Shown here one piece after another: positions 44,690-53,745 of a stretch of 56,169 nt of DNA. The position numbers were made by a program, and so were the translations under genes. Within the stretch, counting starts at the first letter, position 1; the number at the start of each line of letters is the position of its first letter. The stretch covers positions 1-56,169 of the forward strand of contig CBDURE010000004.1 in the NCBI GenBank assembly GCA_965369605.1, read 5' to 3'. The notes beneath the pieces were generated by a model. That model ran no database searches. It worked only from the letters and a program-made list of their open reading frames with translations, and was not told the origin of the DNA. Source of the DNA: JAGGVT01 sp965369605 (GTDB lineage: Bacteria > JAJVIF01 > JAGGVT01).

Positions 44690-46687
44690 ATGAGATTTAT
44701 AAAATTCATATCCATTTTCGCTTTAATCGCATTCGCGTTGTCGTGCTCGTCAAGTGAATCATCGCAAATAAATGAAACTGATGAAATCAAACAGATTGGG
44801 TTAACTCAAAAGGCGGAAAAACTGCGTGGTCTTGAAAAAACAATGCATCACCTGGTTATTTACGGTGAGGATGTTGACAAAGCAATGATGCAGGGAATTC
44901 TTCTGGAGTATCTTGATAATGGTTCAGGTTTTGGGATATTCGGGGATTACTGTTTTGAGCTTGAAGTCGGTAAAATTCCGGCTGATTTGTGCCGTGAGTT
45001 TACGATTGGTTTGATTGAAGGCAATTGGAGTGCCATATTCGAGGAATCTTTTTTAATCGGTAGAAATCCGATTAGCATCATGCGTAGTGTTGTTTTTCTT
45101 TATCGATCACTGGAAAACGAATATCCTGATCTTGCGAAGCAATTGATTGATCATATTTTAGATCTTATCAACAAAATTGAATTTCCAATTGCCAGAGCTA
45201 AGGGAGGCATTATCAGCTACAAACTACTTCATTTGGCTGGTTTCAGCGGGATGGAGCTTAAAATGCTTGATGCCGTACAGCTTCTTATGGATTCAATTAA
45301 CGAAGAGGGATTTGAAATATCTCCTGTGGATGTGCTTAATCAGGTTGCGGAAATTGCCAGTGTCGATTATGAAACCGCATGGATGCTCGCTCAAACCTTG
45401 ATTGATGATGAGTATTATCTTGTAGAGTGCAAAGCGGCGATTTCAGGCGGACTGATGAAATCTGATTACGAACATGGGCTTCAATTATATTTGGAAGCGG
45501 TTAATGAAATCGTTAAACTCGAATATAACCAGGAAGCCAGCAAACACCTTCCTTTTGAATTCGCTTACACTTGTCTGCGTGAGGAAGACAAAAAGAAGTA
45601 TGTGAAAAAGCATTTCGATGTTATGAATCACTACAAAAGAGTCGCGATTATGCCCCCGCTTGAAAGATTTAAACTAAAATCAAGCGAGCCTGTTTTACCA
45701 TCATGGTTTAGAGACCAGCTGTTCGATTGGATAAAAAGCAAATTCAATTATCCGGTAAGAATTGAATCCGTACAGCAAAAACTGGTGGAACATTGCATTC
45801 GGTATCCTAAATCAAATAATACTGAAATCTTTGTTGGCTGGTTGCTGGACTGGATTGAAAAACTTAATTCACCGTTTGATAAATACATTTATCTTGGAAG
45901 GCTTCTTACAACTGCAAACGCTGTGATTCCAGATAACATTTCGATTGCAAAGCCAAAGATTGACAAAATAATAAGAAGTTTCAAGACCAAACTTCCAGAC
46001 TTGGGGTTGGAGGATTCACTCCTTGAAGTTACTTTGTTTGAGGAACCGCGCCAATTTAAAAACAACATTGGTGATGGCAGTGTAATTGCCGGTGATAATG
46101 AATTCATTAACGTTTATATCGGAATGATGCAGTATCGCCACTATTTCCATCCTGACAACGACGCCGGTTTGGCTGAGCGTTTAACAGAACTTGCTGAGAA
46201 CACTGAAAGAGAGAGCATAGAAGAGGATTTTAATCTATATACAAATCTTGCCGCTATGTGGGCCGGATGGGATGATGACCGAGCATGGGAAATGATTGAA
46301 TCGCTTGACAGCTCAAATGGTGAATTTCCAAAAACTCTTATTAACGTAGCAATCGCGACTAAACCATACGCGCCGGGTTTCTCTGCAAGGTGTATCGATG
46401 AGTTGATTGAAAGCTATACCAATTGGGAATTCAATCTCTCAAATCCCAACATGGAAGCAGGCCTTATTCGTGCCCTTTCATCGATATCAATCCAGTGGTC
46501 TGAACAGCTTGCGGATGTCATCATTGAGTATCGAGGAGAAAATGATCAGGCGTTATCTTTCTACAATTTAAAAGCCGATATTCTTAAAAGCGCATACGAG
46601 ATGAATGCTGGAAAAAACGAAATTACGAGGATAACATTGGAAATCCAGAATAAGTTAAGAGAGGATTTCAATTTAGATAGTGATTAG
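44690..46687 (+). CDS. large lipoprotein of unknown function, helical
   Basis: A 665-residue protein with signal peptide and lipobox ALSC (Cys19), followed by a Ser-rich linker. The rest looks all-helical, with repeated short helices (LAKQLIDHILDLINK, MLAQTLIDDEYYLV, AWEMIESLDSSN) reminiscent of HEAT/TPR-like repeats, but I cannot assign a family. Single gene, divergent from nadE. Confidence 0.75.
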   Translation: MRFIKFISIFALIAFALSCSSSESSQINETDEIKQIGLTQKAEKLRGLEKTMHHLVIYGEDVDKAMMQGILLEYLDNGSGFGIFGDYCFELEVGKIPADLCREFTIGLIEGNWSAIFEESFLIGRNPISIMRSVVFLYRSLENEYPDLAKQLIDHILDLINKIEFPIARAKGGIISYKLLHLAGFSGMELKMLDAVQLLMDSINEEGFEISPVDVLNQVAEIASVDYETAWMLAQTLIDDEYYLVECKAAISGGLMKSDYEHGLQLYLEAVNEIVKLEYNQEASKHLPFEFAYTCLREEDKKKYVKKHFDVMNHYKRVAIMPPLERFKLKSSEPVLPSWFRDQLFDWIKSKFNYPVRIESVQQKLVEHCIRYPKSNNTEIFVGWLLDWIEKLNSPFDKYIYLGRLLTTANAVIPDNISIAKPKIDKIIRSFKTKLPDLGLEDSLLEVTLFEEPRQFKNNIGDGSVIAGDNEFINVYIGMMQYRHYFHPDNDAGLAERLTELAENTERESIEEDFNLYTNLAAMWAGWDDDRAWEMIESLDSSNGEFPKTLINVAIATKPYAPGFSARCIDELIESYTNWEFNLSNPNMEAGLIRALSSISIQWSEQLADVIIEYRGENDQALSFYNLKADILKSAYEMNAGKNEITRITLEIQNKLREDFNLDSD

Positions 46688-46757
46688 TAGCTCTTGAACA
46701 AGTTAAATATGAAGGGGCGAATACAAGGAAGCTGTTTCAAAACCTGCCAAAATCGTC

Positions 46758-46789
46758 ATTCCGACATTCGCGAAGCGAATGGTCGGAAT
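46758..46789. repeat. REP-like palindrome (attccgac...gtcggaat)
   Basis: Arms attccgacattcgc and gcgaatggtcggaat around gaa, nearly a perfect hairpin. Same outer arms as at 16165-16198. It sits at the 3' end of the small gene on the minus strand. Confidence 0.7.
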
Positions 46790-46793
46790 CCCT

Positions 46794-46997
46794 TTAATCC
46801 TTGATATGCTTCGATGCGTTGATTGCCTTTTTAGTTTGAGGATCATCCGGGTAGAGCGATTTAAGAATATCAACGACATCGCTTGGAACATCCTGAAATA
46901 CCACAATGCCGTCACTCATTATCTTGACCCCAAAACGGACTCTATCATCGTTTTCGATTACGTTCTTTTTCTTTTTATCATTTTCTGAAATTGGCAT
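46794..46997 (-). CDS. small hypothetical protein
   Basis: Sixty-seven residues from the ATG at 46997 (AGGTGA 5 nt upstream). A Lys/Asp-rich start is followed by RVRFGVKIMSDGIVVFQDVPSDVVDILKSLYPDDPQTKK, an ordinary folded-looking stretch. An upstream reading frame start would add nine residues without a ribosome site. No family recognised. Confidence 0.6.
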   Translation of the reverse strand: MPISENDKKKKNVIENDDRVRFGVKIMSDGIVVFQDVPSDVVDILKSLYPDDPQTKKAINASKHIKD

Positions 46998-47087
46998 TGC
47001 GTTCACCTGTATTAAGTTGGACAACCAATCATACTATATGTTTGGCTTTGACAGGATGAAAGCATAAAATAATATCCAATCAAAAAA

Positions 47088-47107
47088 AAACGCCCTGACG
47101 GGCGTTT
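47088..47107 (-). terminator. rho-independent terminator
   Basis: Perfect 8-bp stem aaacgccc/gggcgttt with a 4-nt loop, followed on the minus strand by a run of U (A tract 47082-47090). Ends the zinc-ribbon gene. Confidence 0.85.
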
Positions 47108-47131
47108 GGTTTTAAAACTAATCAGAGATTA

Positions 47132-47719
47132 TTATTCGACAGCAAACATAAAAAGCTCTTCTTCTTCGGTATTCTGCGGATTGCAGCAGATGTAGATGTT
47201 CTTAATCCTTTCAGGTATTTCAGGAAATACCATCACACCCTCACGATAGGCATGCGGATAAAGATAGAACCATGATTCGAACATCTCTGGAATATCGATA
47301 TCTTCGCTATCTACAGGACCAAACTGTCTCCCGGCCGCGTTAATGATAACTGAATCAACACACACTAAAGAAAGGTGAAGCCTTTCTTCAGTAAGGTTCT
47401 CAATTCGAATTCGAAGCTTTGTAAAATACTCACCGTTCAAATTGAAGTCACGGTCAACATCCAGAAGCGATACTTTGAACGCTTTTTTCTGCTGGATTAT
47501 TGAGACAAACCCATTAGTGGATTCACTTGATCTCTCTACGGTAGCGGCTCCGCAATTTGGGCAATATCTGTAGTTGACATTTATAACCTCGCTGCAGTAA
47601 CTGCAGTTTACGAGATTGCCTGTCGTTTTGCCTTCAGCGGTTTTGCTGTCGTAAACCCGTGTTTTGCCATCATCAAGGCAATTCATTAATAATTCGTCAA
47701 ACGGGTCTTTCTTATCCAT
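47132..47719 (-). CDS. zinc-ribbon protein with beta-sandwich-like domain
   Basis: A 195-residue protein. A zinc ribbon (CSYC...CPNCG, residues about 38-58) precedes a domain that resembles DUF4352-type beta sandwiches (VSLLDVDRDFNLNGEYFTKLRIRIENLTEE, then RIKNIYICCNPQ). Here there is no signal peptide or membrane helix, unlike many proteins with that pairing. Function unknown. Own terminator. Confidence 0.75.
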   Translation of the reverse strand: MDKKDPFDELLMNCLDDGKTRVYDSKTAEGKTTGNLVNCSYCSEVINVNYRYCPNCGAATVERSSESTNGFVSIIQQKKAFKVSLLDVDRDFNLNGEYFTKLRIRIENLTEERLHLSLVCVDSVIINAAGRQFGPVDSEDIDIPEMFESWFYLYPHAYREGVMVFPEIPERIKNIYICCNPQNTEEEELFMFAVE

Positions 47720-47909
47720 TCAGCACCTCACTCCTGTGTTCATCAATGCAAGACAAACCACTTCCATTGTAGTATAGATAAATCACTATTTCAAAAGGAT
47801 AGGGCAAATTTCATAAAAAAAAGTGTGAAATTTCTAATTTTGCCTAATCGGCATTAATCAGGATTGAAACAATCCAAGAGATGTTAATTTACCATGAATG
47901 AAATTCGTC

Positions 47910-47938
47910 TTGAACACTTTTTGTTCTTAAGGTAGAGT
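47910..47938 (+). promoter_or_regulatory. possible promoter of M24 peptidase
   Basis: TTGAAC (47910-47915), 17-nt spacer, TAGAGT (47933-47938), about 33 nt before the start codon. Confidence 0.4.
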
Positions 47939-47970
47939 TTGTCCTGCTTATCTAATATATGGAGTGTGAC

Positions 47971-49080
47971 ATGGATTACAAATCGAGAATAAAAGCTTTA
48001 AGAAAAGAACTTGGAAACAGGAATCTCAATGGGATAATAATTGTTAACCCATCCAACAGACGGTACCTGAGCGGCTTCACAGGGTCAGCTGGCGTTTTGT
48101 ACATTGATTCCAGAAGCGCTTTCATTGCCACGGATTCACGTTACTATATTCAGGTGAAACAGCAGTGTCCTGATTTCACACTTCTAAAAACAGGATACTC
48201 ATCCCCCTATGCTGAATTCATGAAAAGGAAAAAACTTGTTGGAAAGCGCATTGCGTTTGAATCCGACACAATGACTGTCTCGTCCCTCAAAGCAATGAGG
48301 AAATTGACGAAAGGCGTTAAGCTGGTACCAACTGAAAGAATCGTAATGCTTCTACGGTCGATTAAGTGTCCTGATGAGATTAAGAACATACAAGCTGCCC
48401 AGAATATAACTGACAATTGCTTTAAAATGCTGATGAATAAAGTAAAAACGGGAATGACTGAAAAGGAAATCGCGTGGATGATTGAGGTCTTTCAAAGAGA
48501 AGCTGGAGCGAAGGAAGATAGTTTTGACGCGATTGTGGCATCCGGACCCAACTCCGCGCTGCCACACGCTGTTCCGTCCGGCAGGAAAGTGAAAAAAGGC
48601 GAACCTCTTCTTTTTGATTATGGATGCAGGCTCAACGGATACTGCTCCGATATGACACGAATGATTTTCTTCGGGAAACCATCAGCTAAAATGGAAATGA
48701 TATACAATCGGGTGCTTGAAGCGCATCTTATGGTATATGAAATGTCATCCCCCGGAACAAAAGTAGCCGATGTTGACAAAATAAGCCGTGATTATATATA
48801 TTCCTCAAGGTGGAAAAACGCTGATCTTATGGGCGAGTCAAAAGGGCAGGCCAGATATGAGCACGGCCTTGGACATGGTGTGGGAATTGATGTGCATGAA
48901 CTTCCAGTTCTGTCGCAAAGAATGAAAACTGACCTGCTCAAAGTAGGGCAGGTTGTTACTAATGAACCCGGCATATATGTGGAAGGCGAAGGTGGAGTCA
49001 GAATAGAGGACATGATGCACATTACAGAAGATGGTGCGATATCCCTCACAAAATCACCAAAGGAAATGATAGTTTTATAG
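47971..49080 (+). CDS. Xaa-Pro aminopeptidase (M24 family)
   Basis: About 369 residues from the ATG at 47971, which has TGGAGTG 5 nt upstream; a start four codons earlier would remove it. N-terminal creatinase-like domain (NPSNRRYLSGFTGSAGVLYI) and C-terminal pita-bread domain with the five metal ligands: Asp in DYGCRLNGYCSDMTR (two), His in GLGHGVGIDVHE, Glu in NEPGIYVEGEGG and VRIED. Removes an N-terminal residue before Pro. The 3' end adjoins a large 8-bp repeat array. Confidence 0.93.
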   Translation: MDYKSRIKALRKELGNRNLNGIIIVNPSNRRYLSGFTGSAGVLYIDSRSAFIATDSRYYIQVKQQCPDFTLLKTGYSSPYAEFMKRKKLVGKRIAFESDTMTVSSLKAMRKLTKGVKLVPTERIVMLLRSIKCPDEIKNIQAAQNITDNCFKMLMNKVKTGMTEKEIAWMIEVFQREAGAKEDSFDAIVASGPNSALPHAVPSGRKVKKGEPLLFDYGCRLNGYCSDMTRMIFFGKPSAKMEMIYNRVLEAHLMVYEMSSPGTKVADVDKISRDYIYSSRWKNADLMGESKGQARYEHGLGHGVGIDVHELPVLSQRMKTDLLKVGQVVTNEPGIYVEGEGGVRIEDMMHITEDGAISLTKSPKEMIVL

Positions 49081-49404
49081 GTAAGCAAGTTAGAAGGTTA
49101 GCAAGTTAGAAGGTTAGTAAGTTAGCAGGTTAGTAGGTTAGCAAGTTAGAAGGTTAGTAAGTTAGCAGGTTAGCAAGTTAGAAGGTTAGTAGGTTGATAA
49201 GTTAGAAGGTTAGTAAGTTAGAAGGTTAGTCGGTTGATAAGTTAGCAGGTTGGTAAGTTAGTAGGTTTTAAGGTTCGATATAACTAATCTTAGAAAAGAA
49301 AGCAAATTCTTTACTCTTTTTAACTTACTAACCTGCTAACCTGCTAACTTACTAACTTTTTTACCTGCTAACTTACTAACTTTTTTACCTGCTAACTTAG
49401 TAAC
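49081..49404. repeat. head-to-head arrays of an 8-bp repeat
   Basis: 49081-49272: 24 units in exact 8-nt register, close to GTTAGNAR (gttagaag, gttagcaa, gttagtaa, gttagcag). After 44 bp of spacer, 49317-49404: 11 units of the complement (ttactaac, ctgctaac, ttttttac). It fills the whole space between the M24 peptidase stop and the metG ribosome site and could fold into a long hairpin. Confidence 0.92.
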
Positions 49405-49417
49405 TGAGGTACGTATA

Positions 49418-51589
49418 ATGAGTGATAAAAAATACTTTGGAATAACAACTCCACTTTACTATGCGAACGACATACCGCATATAGGCCATGCCTACTGCAC
49501 GATTGCGGTTGATGCAATTGCGAGATTTCATCGCTCTCTTGGTGAAGATGTTTATTTCATTACCGGCTCAGATGAGCATGGGCAGAAAATCAAACGAGCG
49601 GCGGAAGAGGTGGGCAAGCAGCCAATCGACCGAGCTAATGAGATAGTGGATTACACAAAAAAACTGTGGGATAAACTTGAAATCACCCATGACCGTTTTG
49701 TCCGCACAACTGAGAAAAAACACTACAGCGATGTTCAAAACGTTATAAAGACAATATTCGACAACGGTGAAATATACAAGGACACCTATGAGGGCTGGTA
49801 TTGCACTCCGTGTGAAACATTCCTTACAGATGAAGAAGTAACGGATGAGAAAATCTGCCCGGAATGTGGAAGAGAGGTCGAATGGCAGAAAGAGGATACA
49901 TACAAGTTCCGATTATCGAATTACACTCAGATTCTCATCGATTTGTATGAGAAAGAACCATGGAGAATGCAGCCCGAAAGCCGTTACAACGAGATAATGA
50001 GCCGTTTGAAGAACGAGGGGTTGCGGGATTTGTCAATCACGAGAACAAGCCTCGACTGGGGCGTCCCTCTGGATGAAATAGAAAAAGGCCATGTCTGCTA
50101 TGTATGGTTCGATGCTCTTCTTGGATACGCCACCGCTGCGGGTATCTTTGGCGATGAAAAACTCCCTGACGGTTTCTTTGAAAAACTATGGCCTAATACA
50201 GTACATATTATTGGGAAGGATATTCTCTGGTTCCATACTGTTATCTATCCCGCGATGCAGCTTGCAATGGGGTGGGATAAATCCCAAATTAGCGCCGGCT
50301 CTTTCGCTACCGGATTCTGGATTGAAAAGGGCGAGAAAATGTCCAAATCGAAGGGAAATATTGTTGACCCCGTTCCCCTTATTGAGGACTTTGGGCTGGA
50401 TGCAATCCGATATTTCCTTTTAAGAGAAATTACTTTCGGACTCGATGGCAGCATCTCACTTGAAGCAATAATTCAACGAACAAATTCCGATTTGGCTAAT
50501 GACCTGGGAAACCTCCTGCACAGGTCGCTTTCAATGCTTGGAAAGTATCGCGATGGAGTAATCCCCGAGCCGGATGCTGTCAAAGTTGATGTTCCGCTTG
50601 TTACATACAATCAGCTTGAGGAGCATTTTAAAGCTGCTGCCAAAGGTGACAAAGGATTCGATTGCCTAAGGCTGCCGCCTAATGTCCTGATTGAATTCGA
50701 TGAAAACAACATTCCAAATGTAAATCTTTCAATTGAGATAGCTGATGGCGTTGATGAAAAATATGCATTATGGATTGAACGCCTTATCCAACAGACTTTT
50801 AAAAGTTACTTCGGAGTCATTTGTAATCTCCTCAGATTCAGATTGAAAGAAGCATTAATCGATATCTGGGATCTGATTAAGCTGTTAAACAAATATATCG
50901 ATGAACTCAAGCCGTGGAACCTCGCAAAAGAGGAGAAAAACGATATTCTCGATTCCGTCTTTTACTATTTGCTGCAGGCGATAAGATCATCCGCGCTGAT
51001 GGTTTCATCATTCATCCCCGGAATCAGCCGGAATATTTACCAGCAGCTAGGGATTGAGCGGGATGTTGAATCTGAGCTGCTTGAAAACGCTGTTAGATTT
51101 GGAGACGATCTTTTAGCTCCCGGAACAAAAACTCTGCCTCCAAAACCTGTTGTGCCGCGAATTGACATGGAAGAATATTTGAAAGCTTATGAATCTAAAA
51201 AAGCGAAAGTTGCCAAAAAAGACAAGAAAAAGGAAAAAGGAATGACGCCTAAAGATGAAGTGAAACCGGTCATTCAATATGATGACTTTGCGAAAATCGA
51301 TTTCAGGATTGCGCAAATCATTGAAGCGGAAAAAGTCGATGGAACCGACAAGCTTATGAAGATTCAAATTGACCTCGGTTTCGAGAAACGCCAGATTGTT
51401 GCCGGTATCGCTCAGCATTACGAAGCAGAGGATTTAGTTGGCAGGAAGATTGTCGTTGTGGCTAATCTCGCGCCAATTAAACTAAGAGGCGTCGATTCTA
51501 ACGGAATGCTTCTTGCCGCGACTAGCGGGGATGATTTGTTCCTTTTAACGGTCGAAGATGACGCAGCTACCGGCAGTAAAATAAGCTAG
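49418..51589 (+). CDS. metG: methionyl-tRNA synthetase
   Basis: A 723-residue synthetase. HIGH motif PHIGHAY, TGSDEHGQKIKRAA, a zinc knuckle (CTPC...CPEC), and GEKMSKSKGN. An apparent insert of about 60 residues (about 405-465, starting HFKAAAKGDKGF) lies in the early anticodon-binding region. A Lys-rich linker leads to a C-terminal tRNA-binding (EMAP-type) domain, DFAKIDFRIAQIIEAEKVDG to the end. TGAGG ribosome site about 9 nt before the ATG. Confidence 0.96.
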   Translation: MSDKKYFGITTPLYYANDIPHIGHAYCTIAVDAIARFHRSLGEDVYFITGSDEHGQKIKRAAEEVGKQPIDRANEIVDYTKKLWDKLEITHDRFVRTTEKKHYSDVQNVIKTIFDNGEIYKDTYEGWYCTPCETFLTDEEVTDEKICPECGREVEWQKEDTYKFRLSNYTQILIDLYEKEPWRMQPESRYNEIMSRLKNEGLRDLSITRTSLDWGVPLDEIEKGHVCYVWFDALLGYATAAGIFGDEKLPDGFFEKLWPNTVHIIGKDILWFHTVIYPAMQLAMGWDKSQISAGSFATGFWIEKGEKMSKSKGNIVDPVPLIEDFGLDAIRYFLLREITFGLDGSISLEAIIQRTNSDLANDLGNLLHRSLSMLGKYRDGVIPEPDAVKVDVPLVTYNQLEEHFKAAAKGDKGFDCLRLPPNVLIEFDENNIPNVNLSIEIADGVDEKYALWIERLIQQTFKSYFGVICNLLRFRLKEALIDIWDLIKLLNKYIDELKPWNLAKEEKNDILDSVFYYLLQAIRSSALMVSSFIPGISRNIYQQLGIERDVESELLENAVRFGDDLLAPGTKTLPPKPVVPRIDMEEYLKAYESKKAKVAKKDKKKEKGMTPKDEVKPVIQYDDFAKIDFRIAQIIEAEKVDGTDKLMKIQIDLGFEKRQIVAGIAQHYEAEDLVGRKIVVVANLAPIKLRGVDSNGMLLAATSGDDLFLLTVEDDAATGSKIS

Positions 51590-51740
51590 CCTGAAGCAGA
51601 ATCAACTGTTATCGGATATCTAGTGCAAGTCTCTAATGACTGTTGTTTTGCCTGATTTCCCAACAATATTAAATCATCCTTACAAAAAATCGCTATTCTC
51701 GCATCTAAAATAATGAAATGCTTGAATAGACCGGTAATAT

Positions 51741-51769
51741 TTGATGATAACGGAAATAACTGATATACT
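51741..51769 (+). promoter_or_regulatory. promoter before charged-protein gene
   Basis: TTGATG, 17-nt spacer, TATACT with an upstream TG (extended -10); about 50 nt before the GTG start at 51819. The rest of 51590-51818 shows nothing else. Confidence 0.55.
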
Positions 51770-51818
51770 TATAGTACAAGCACCTTAAAGAGAGTGCTTT
51801 AGTAAAGGGATTAGATGT

Positions 51819-52829
51819 GTGATTTCAGATTCAAAATCGGATAAATGTACTGGAATGGCAAAAAAAGAAAAAAAGAGTTACGCGCGTTCAAAGAAATTTG
51901 ATGATGTCCAGCATGAACGAAAAGTAAAACTGAAGGAAAGATCAGTTCAGAAGAAAACCGGTTACGAACGTGATCTGCGTACCATGATGAGGCGAATTCT
52001 CGCTTCTGTTAAAGCTGCTGAGGATGGTGAATGTGAAATTACAAAGGAGGAACTCGTTAAAGCCAAAGGACAACTGGATAAGCTTATAACCAAAGTCAGG
52101 GTTCTTTCCGGAAACAAAGGCGTTAATCTGAGCAGGATAAAACTTAAAATTGAAACGGAGAAAGCAGTTGTTACGGATTATATTAAGGGAAAGCGCAAAC
52201 TTGCGGGAAAAGTTGACCAACATGGAGAAAAGGTTATCAGTTCTGATGAACCTGACAACTCAGGTAATAATGAAGTAACCACGGAACTGCATACTGACAT
52301 GGTTAGTAATGATTATTCTGATTTTGGTTTTCATGACGAAACTGTTAAAACAACTTCATCTAAGGAAGCGTATTATCGCTCACTTGGATTTGATGATGAA
52401 AGCGACACGATTGCCAATCCGGTAACAAAAAAACAAGATGAATCACAGATAGTCGTTACGGAGAATCAACGAACCAAATCAGCGCAACACGATCAGGTTA
52501 AGAAAGTCGGATTGACAATCATCGACAGCAAGATTTCTAACGTGATTAACGAGGGCATTGAATATTTGATGCACTATCGACGACGAAAAAAAAAGGACAG
52601 CCTGGGATATGCTGAGGAAACAAAACGATTCGTAAATGATGAAATTCTGGTCGAAAGACATAAGGCATTGACTGAATTGAAAAACAGAGGATATTCTGAA
52701 GAAATGCTCCAGGAATTCACTGCCATGTTCGACCGGGAGATTGAAATCAACAAAAATTGGATGATGCGTAAATGCCTTTACATGTCCAGAGTGCTTGAAT
52801 ATAGAAAAGGCGCTACGTCATCAGGATAA
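51819..52829 (+). CDS. charged protein of unknown function
   Basis: A 336-residue protein from a GTG (AAAGGGA about 8 nt upstream; an ATG at codon 13 is the alternative). Residues 13-65 are strongly basic, 66-130 predicted helical with Lys/Arg, 135-225 acidic and Ser/Thr/Asn-rich, probably disordered. The C-terminal 100 residues are helical again (ERHKALTELKNRGYSEEML). No signal peptide, no known motif. Nucleic-acid or ribosome binding is conceivable from the charge only. Confidence 0.65.
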   Translation: MISDSKSDKCTGMAKKEKKSYARSKKFDDVQHERKVKLKERSVQKKTGYERDLRTMMRRILASVKAAEDGECEITKEELVKAKGQLDKLITKVRVLSGNKGVNLSRIKLKIETEKAVVTDYIKGKRKLAGKVDQHGEKVISSDEPDNSGNNEVTTELHTDMVSNDYSDFGFHDETVKTTSSKEAYYRSLGFDDESDTIANPVTKKQDESQIVVTENQRTKSAQHDQVKKVGLTIIDSKISNVINEGIEYLMHYRRRKKKDSLGYAEETKRFVNDEILVERHKALTELKNRGYSEEMLQEFTAMFDREIEINKNWMMRKCLYMSRVLEYRKGATSSG

Positions 52830-52846
52830 TCGACCTGACATCACTG

Positions 52847-52868
52847 TCGGATTTATGGTAAAATCCGA
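52847..52868 (+). terminator. hairpin after charged-protein gene
   Basis: Stem tcggattt/aaatccga (52847-52854 with 52861-52868), 6-nt loop, 18 nt after the stop. It lacks a strong T run, so it may only stabilise the mRNA end. Confidence 0.4.
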
Positions 52869-52878
52869 TAGCATTTTA

Positions 52879-52944
52879 GCCGCGCAAATCCATTTTATGG
52901 ATTACCTTAATTAGTAAGGTGCGGCAATATTTTTTTGATTTTTT
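52879..52944 (+). terminator. three-way-junction structure followed by T tract
   Basis: gccgc (52879-52883) pairs with gcggc (52921-52925) and encloses two hairpins: aatcca/tggatt (52887-52892, 52898-52903) and acctta/taaggt (52904-52909, 52915-52920). Runs of T follow (52930-52945). It may be a terminator with extra structure or a small regulatory RNA domain. Confidence 0.45.
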
Positions 52945-52974
52945 TAATGTGCAGCAAATTGAGGTGATTGAAAA

Positions 52975-53745
52975 ATCGCAACATCATTCGAATATGATTC
53001 AGAACGCCTTAATTTAGCCTATTCAGAAGTCTTAAAGATATGGGCAAGCAGGATTTATGACCACTACCCCGGATTAGCCCCGGAGCCTTTAAGGCATATT
53101 TCCAGCCTGGAGCAGCTGAGATTCCGTAATCGTCCTGAAGAGCCGAAACTCATTATGGTTGAGGAATCGCACATTCGCAGCCCAGAATGGGCGGAAAGCA
53201 GATGGTGTTTTAAAAGCAAGGGTCCCGCGATTTGCTATAACCCTCAATTTTCGCATACAAAATTCTGGAAATTCCTAATAGCAGCGGCAAGTATCACTAT
53301 CGGAAACGGCCCAAACAGGCCTGACCATAGGAAACATGTTATGAACGAGATGAAATCTCATGGATTCTGGGTTGTGCACATTTCAACATTTGCGCTTTCC
53401 GGTATCGATAAACTATGCGGTTCTAAGGGATTTTACTCACCTGAGTTTTGCGCTGAAGTAAAATCGCTTTCCAAAGGCAAGAAAAAAAAGCCTTTCAGAA
53501 TCTCACAGCTAAACGGTGTTGACGAGCCTGAAACCATTGAACACGATATATTAATGAAATCCTATGAAACATACACATCTCATTCACTAGCTTCCACCAG
53601 TTGCCCGATTCTTGCAATTAAAGGAACTCCGAAGGAGTTTTGCCTTGCTCAGGATGAATTGAAGGACAGGATTCTGGATGTAAATTTCGAACCCAAAAAT
53701 GTTGACCTTTTCCTGGATATTTATCGTGAACATTGCCTGAAATAA
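52975..53745 (+). CDS. hypothetical protein with apparent ATC start codon
   Basis: The ATG at 53155 is clearly internal: the frame is open upstream back to a stop at 52969 and reads as good protein (ATSFEYDSERLNLAYSEV, WASRIYDHYPGLAPEP). No ATG, GTG or TTG occurs in frame there. The only codon at the right distance (8 nt) from the ribosome site GAGGTG (52961-52966) is ATC at 52975, giving 256 residues. The C-terminal half has FWVVHISTFALSGIDKL and a Lys-rich loop. No family recognised. A terminator follows. Confidence 0.7.
   Translation: MATSFEYDSERLNLAYSEVLKIWASRIYDHYPGLAPEPLRHISSLEQLRFRNRPEEPKLIMVEESHIRSPEWAESRWCFKSKGPAICYNPQFSHTKFWKFLIAAASITIGNGPNRPDHRKHVMNEMKSHGFWVVHISTFALSGIDKLCGSKGFYSPEFCAEVKSLSKGKKKKPFRISQLNGVDEPETIEHDILMKSYETYTSHSLASTSCPILAIKGTPKEFCLAQDELKDRILDVNFEPKNVDLFLDIYREHCLK

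Noticed and set aside
49081..49404. CRISPR-like array
   Set aside because: The repeat is 8 bp with no spacers; this is a tandem array, not repeat-spacer structure.
52879..52925. tRNA-like fold
   Set aside because: Too short (47 nt), with only two inner hairpins and no conserved tRNA boxes.
53155..53745. Start of the hypothetical gene at the ATG 53155
   Set aside because: Coding sequence clearly continues upstream in frame to a ribosome site at 52961-52966.
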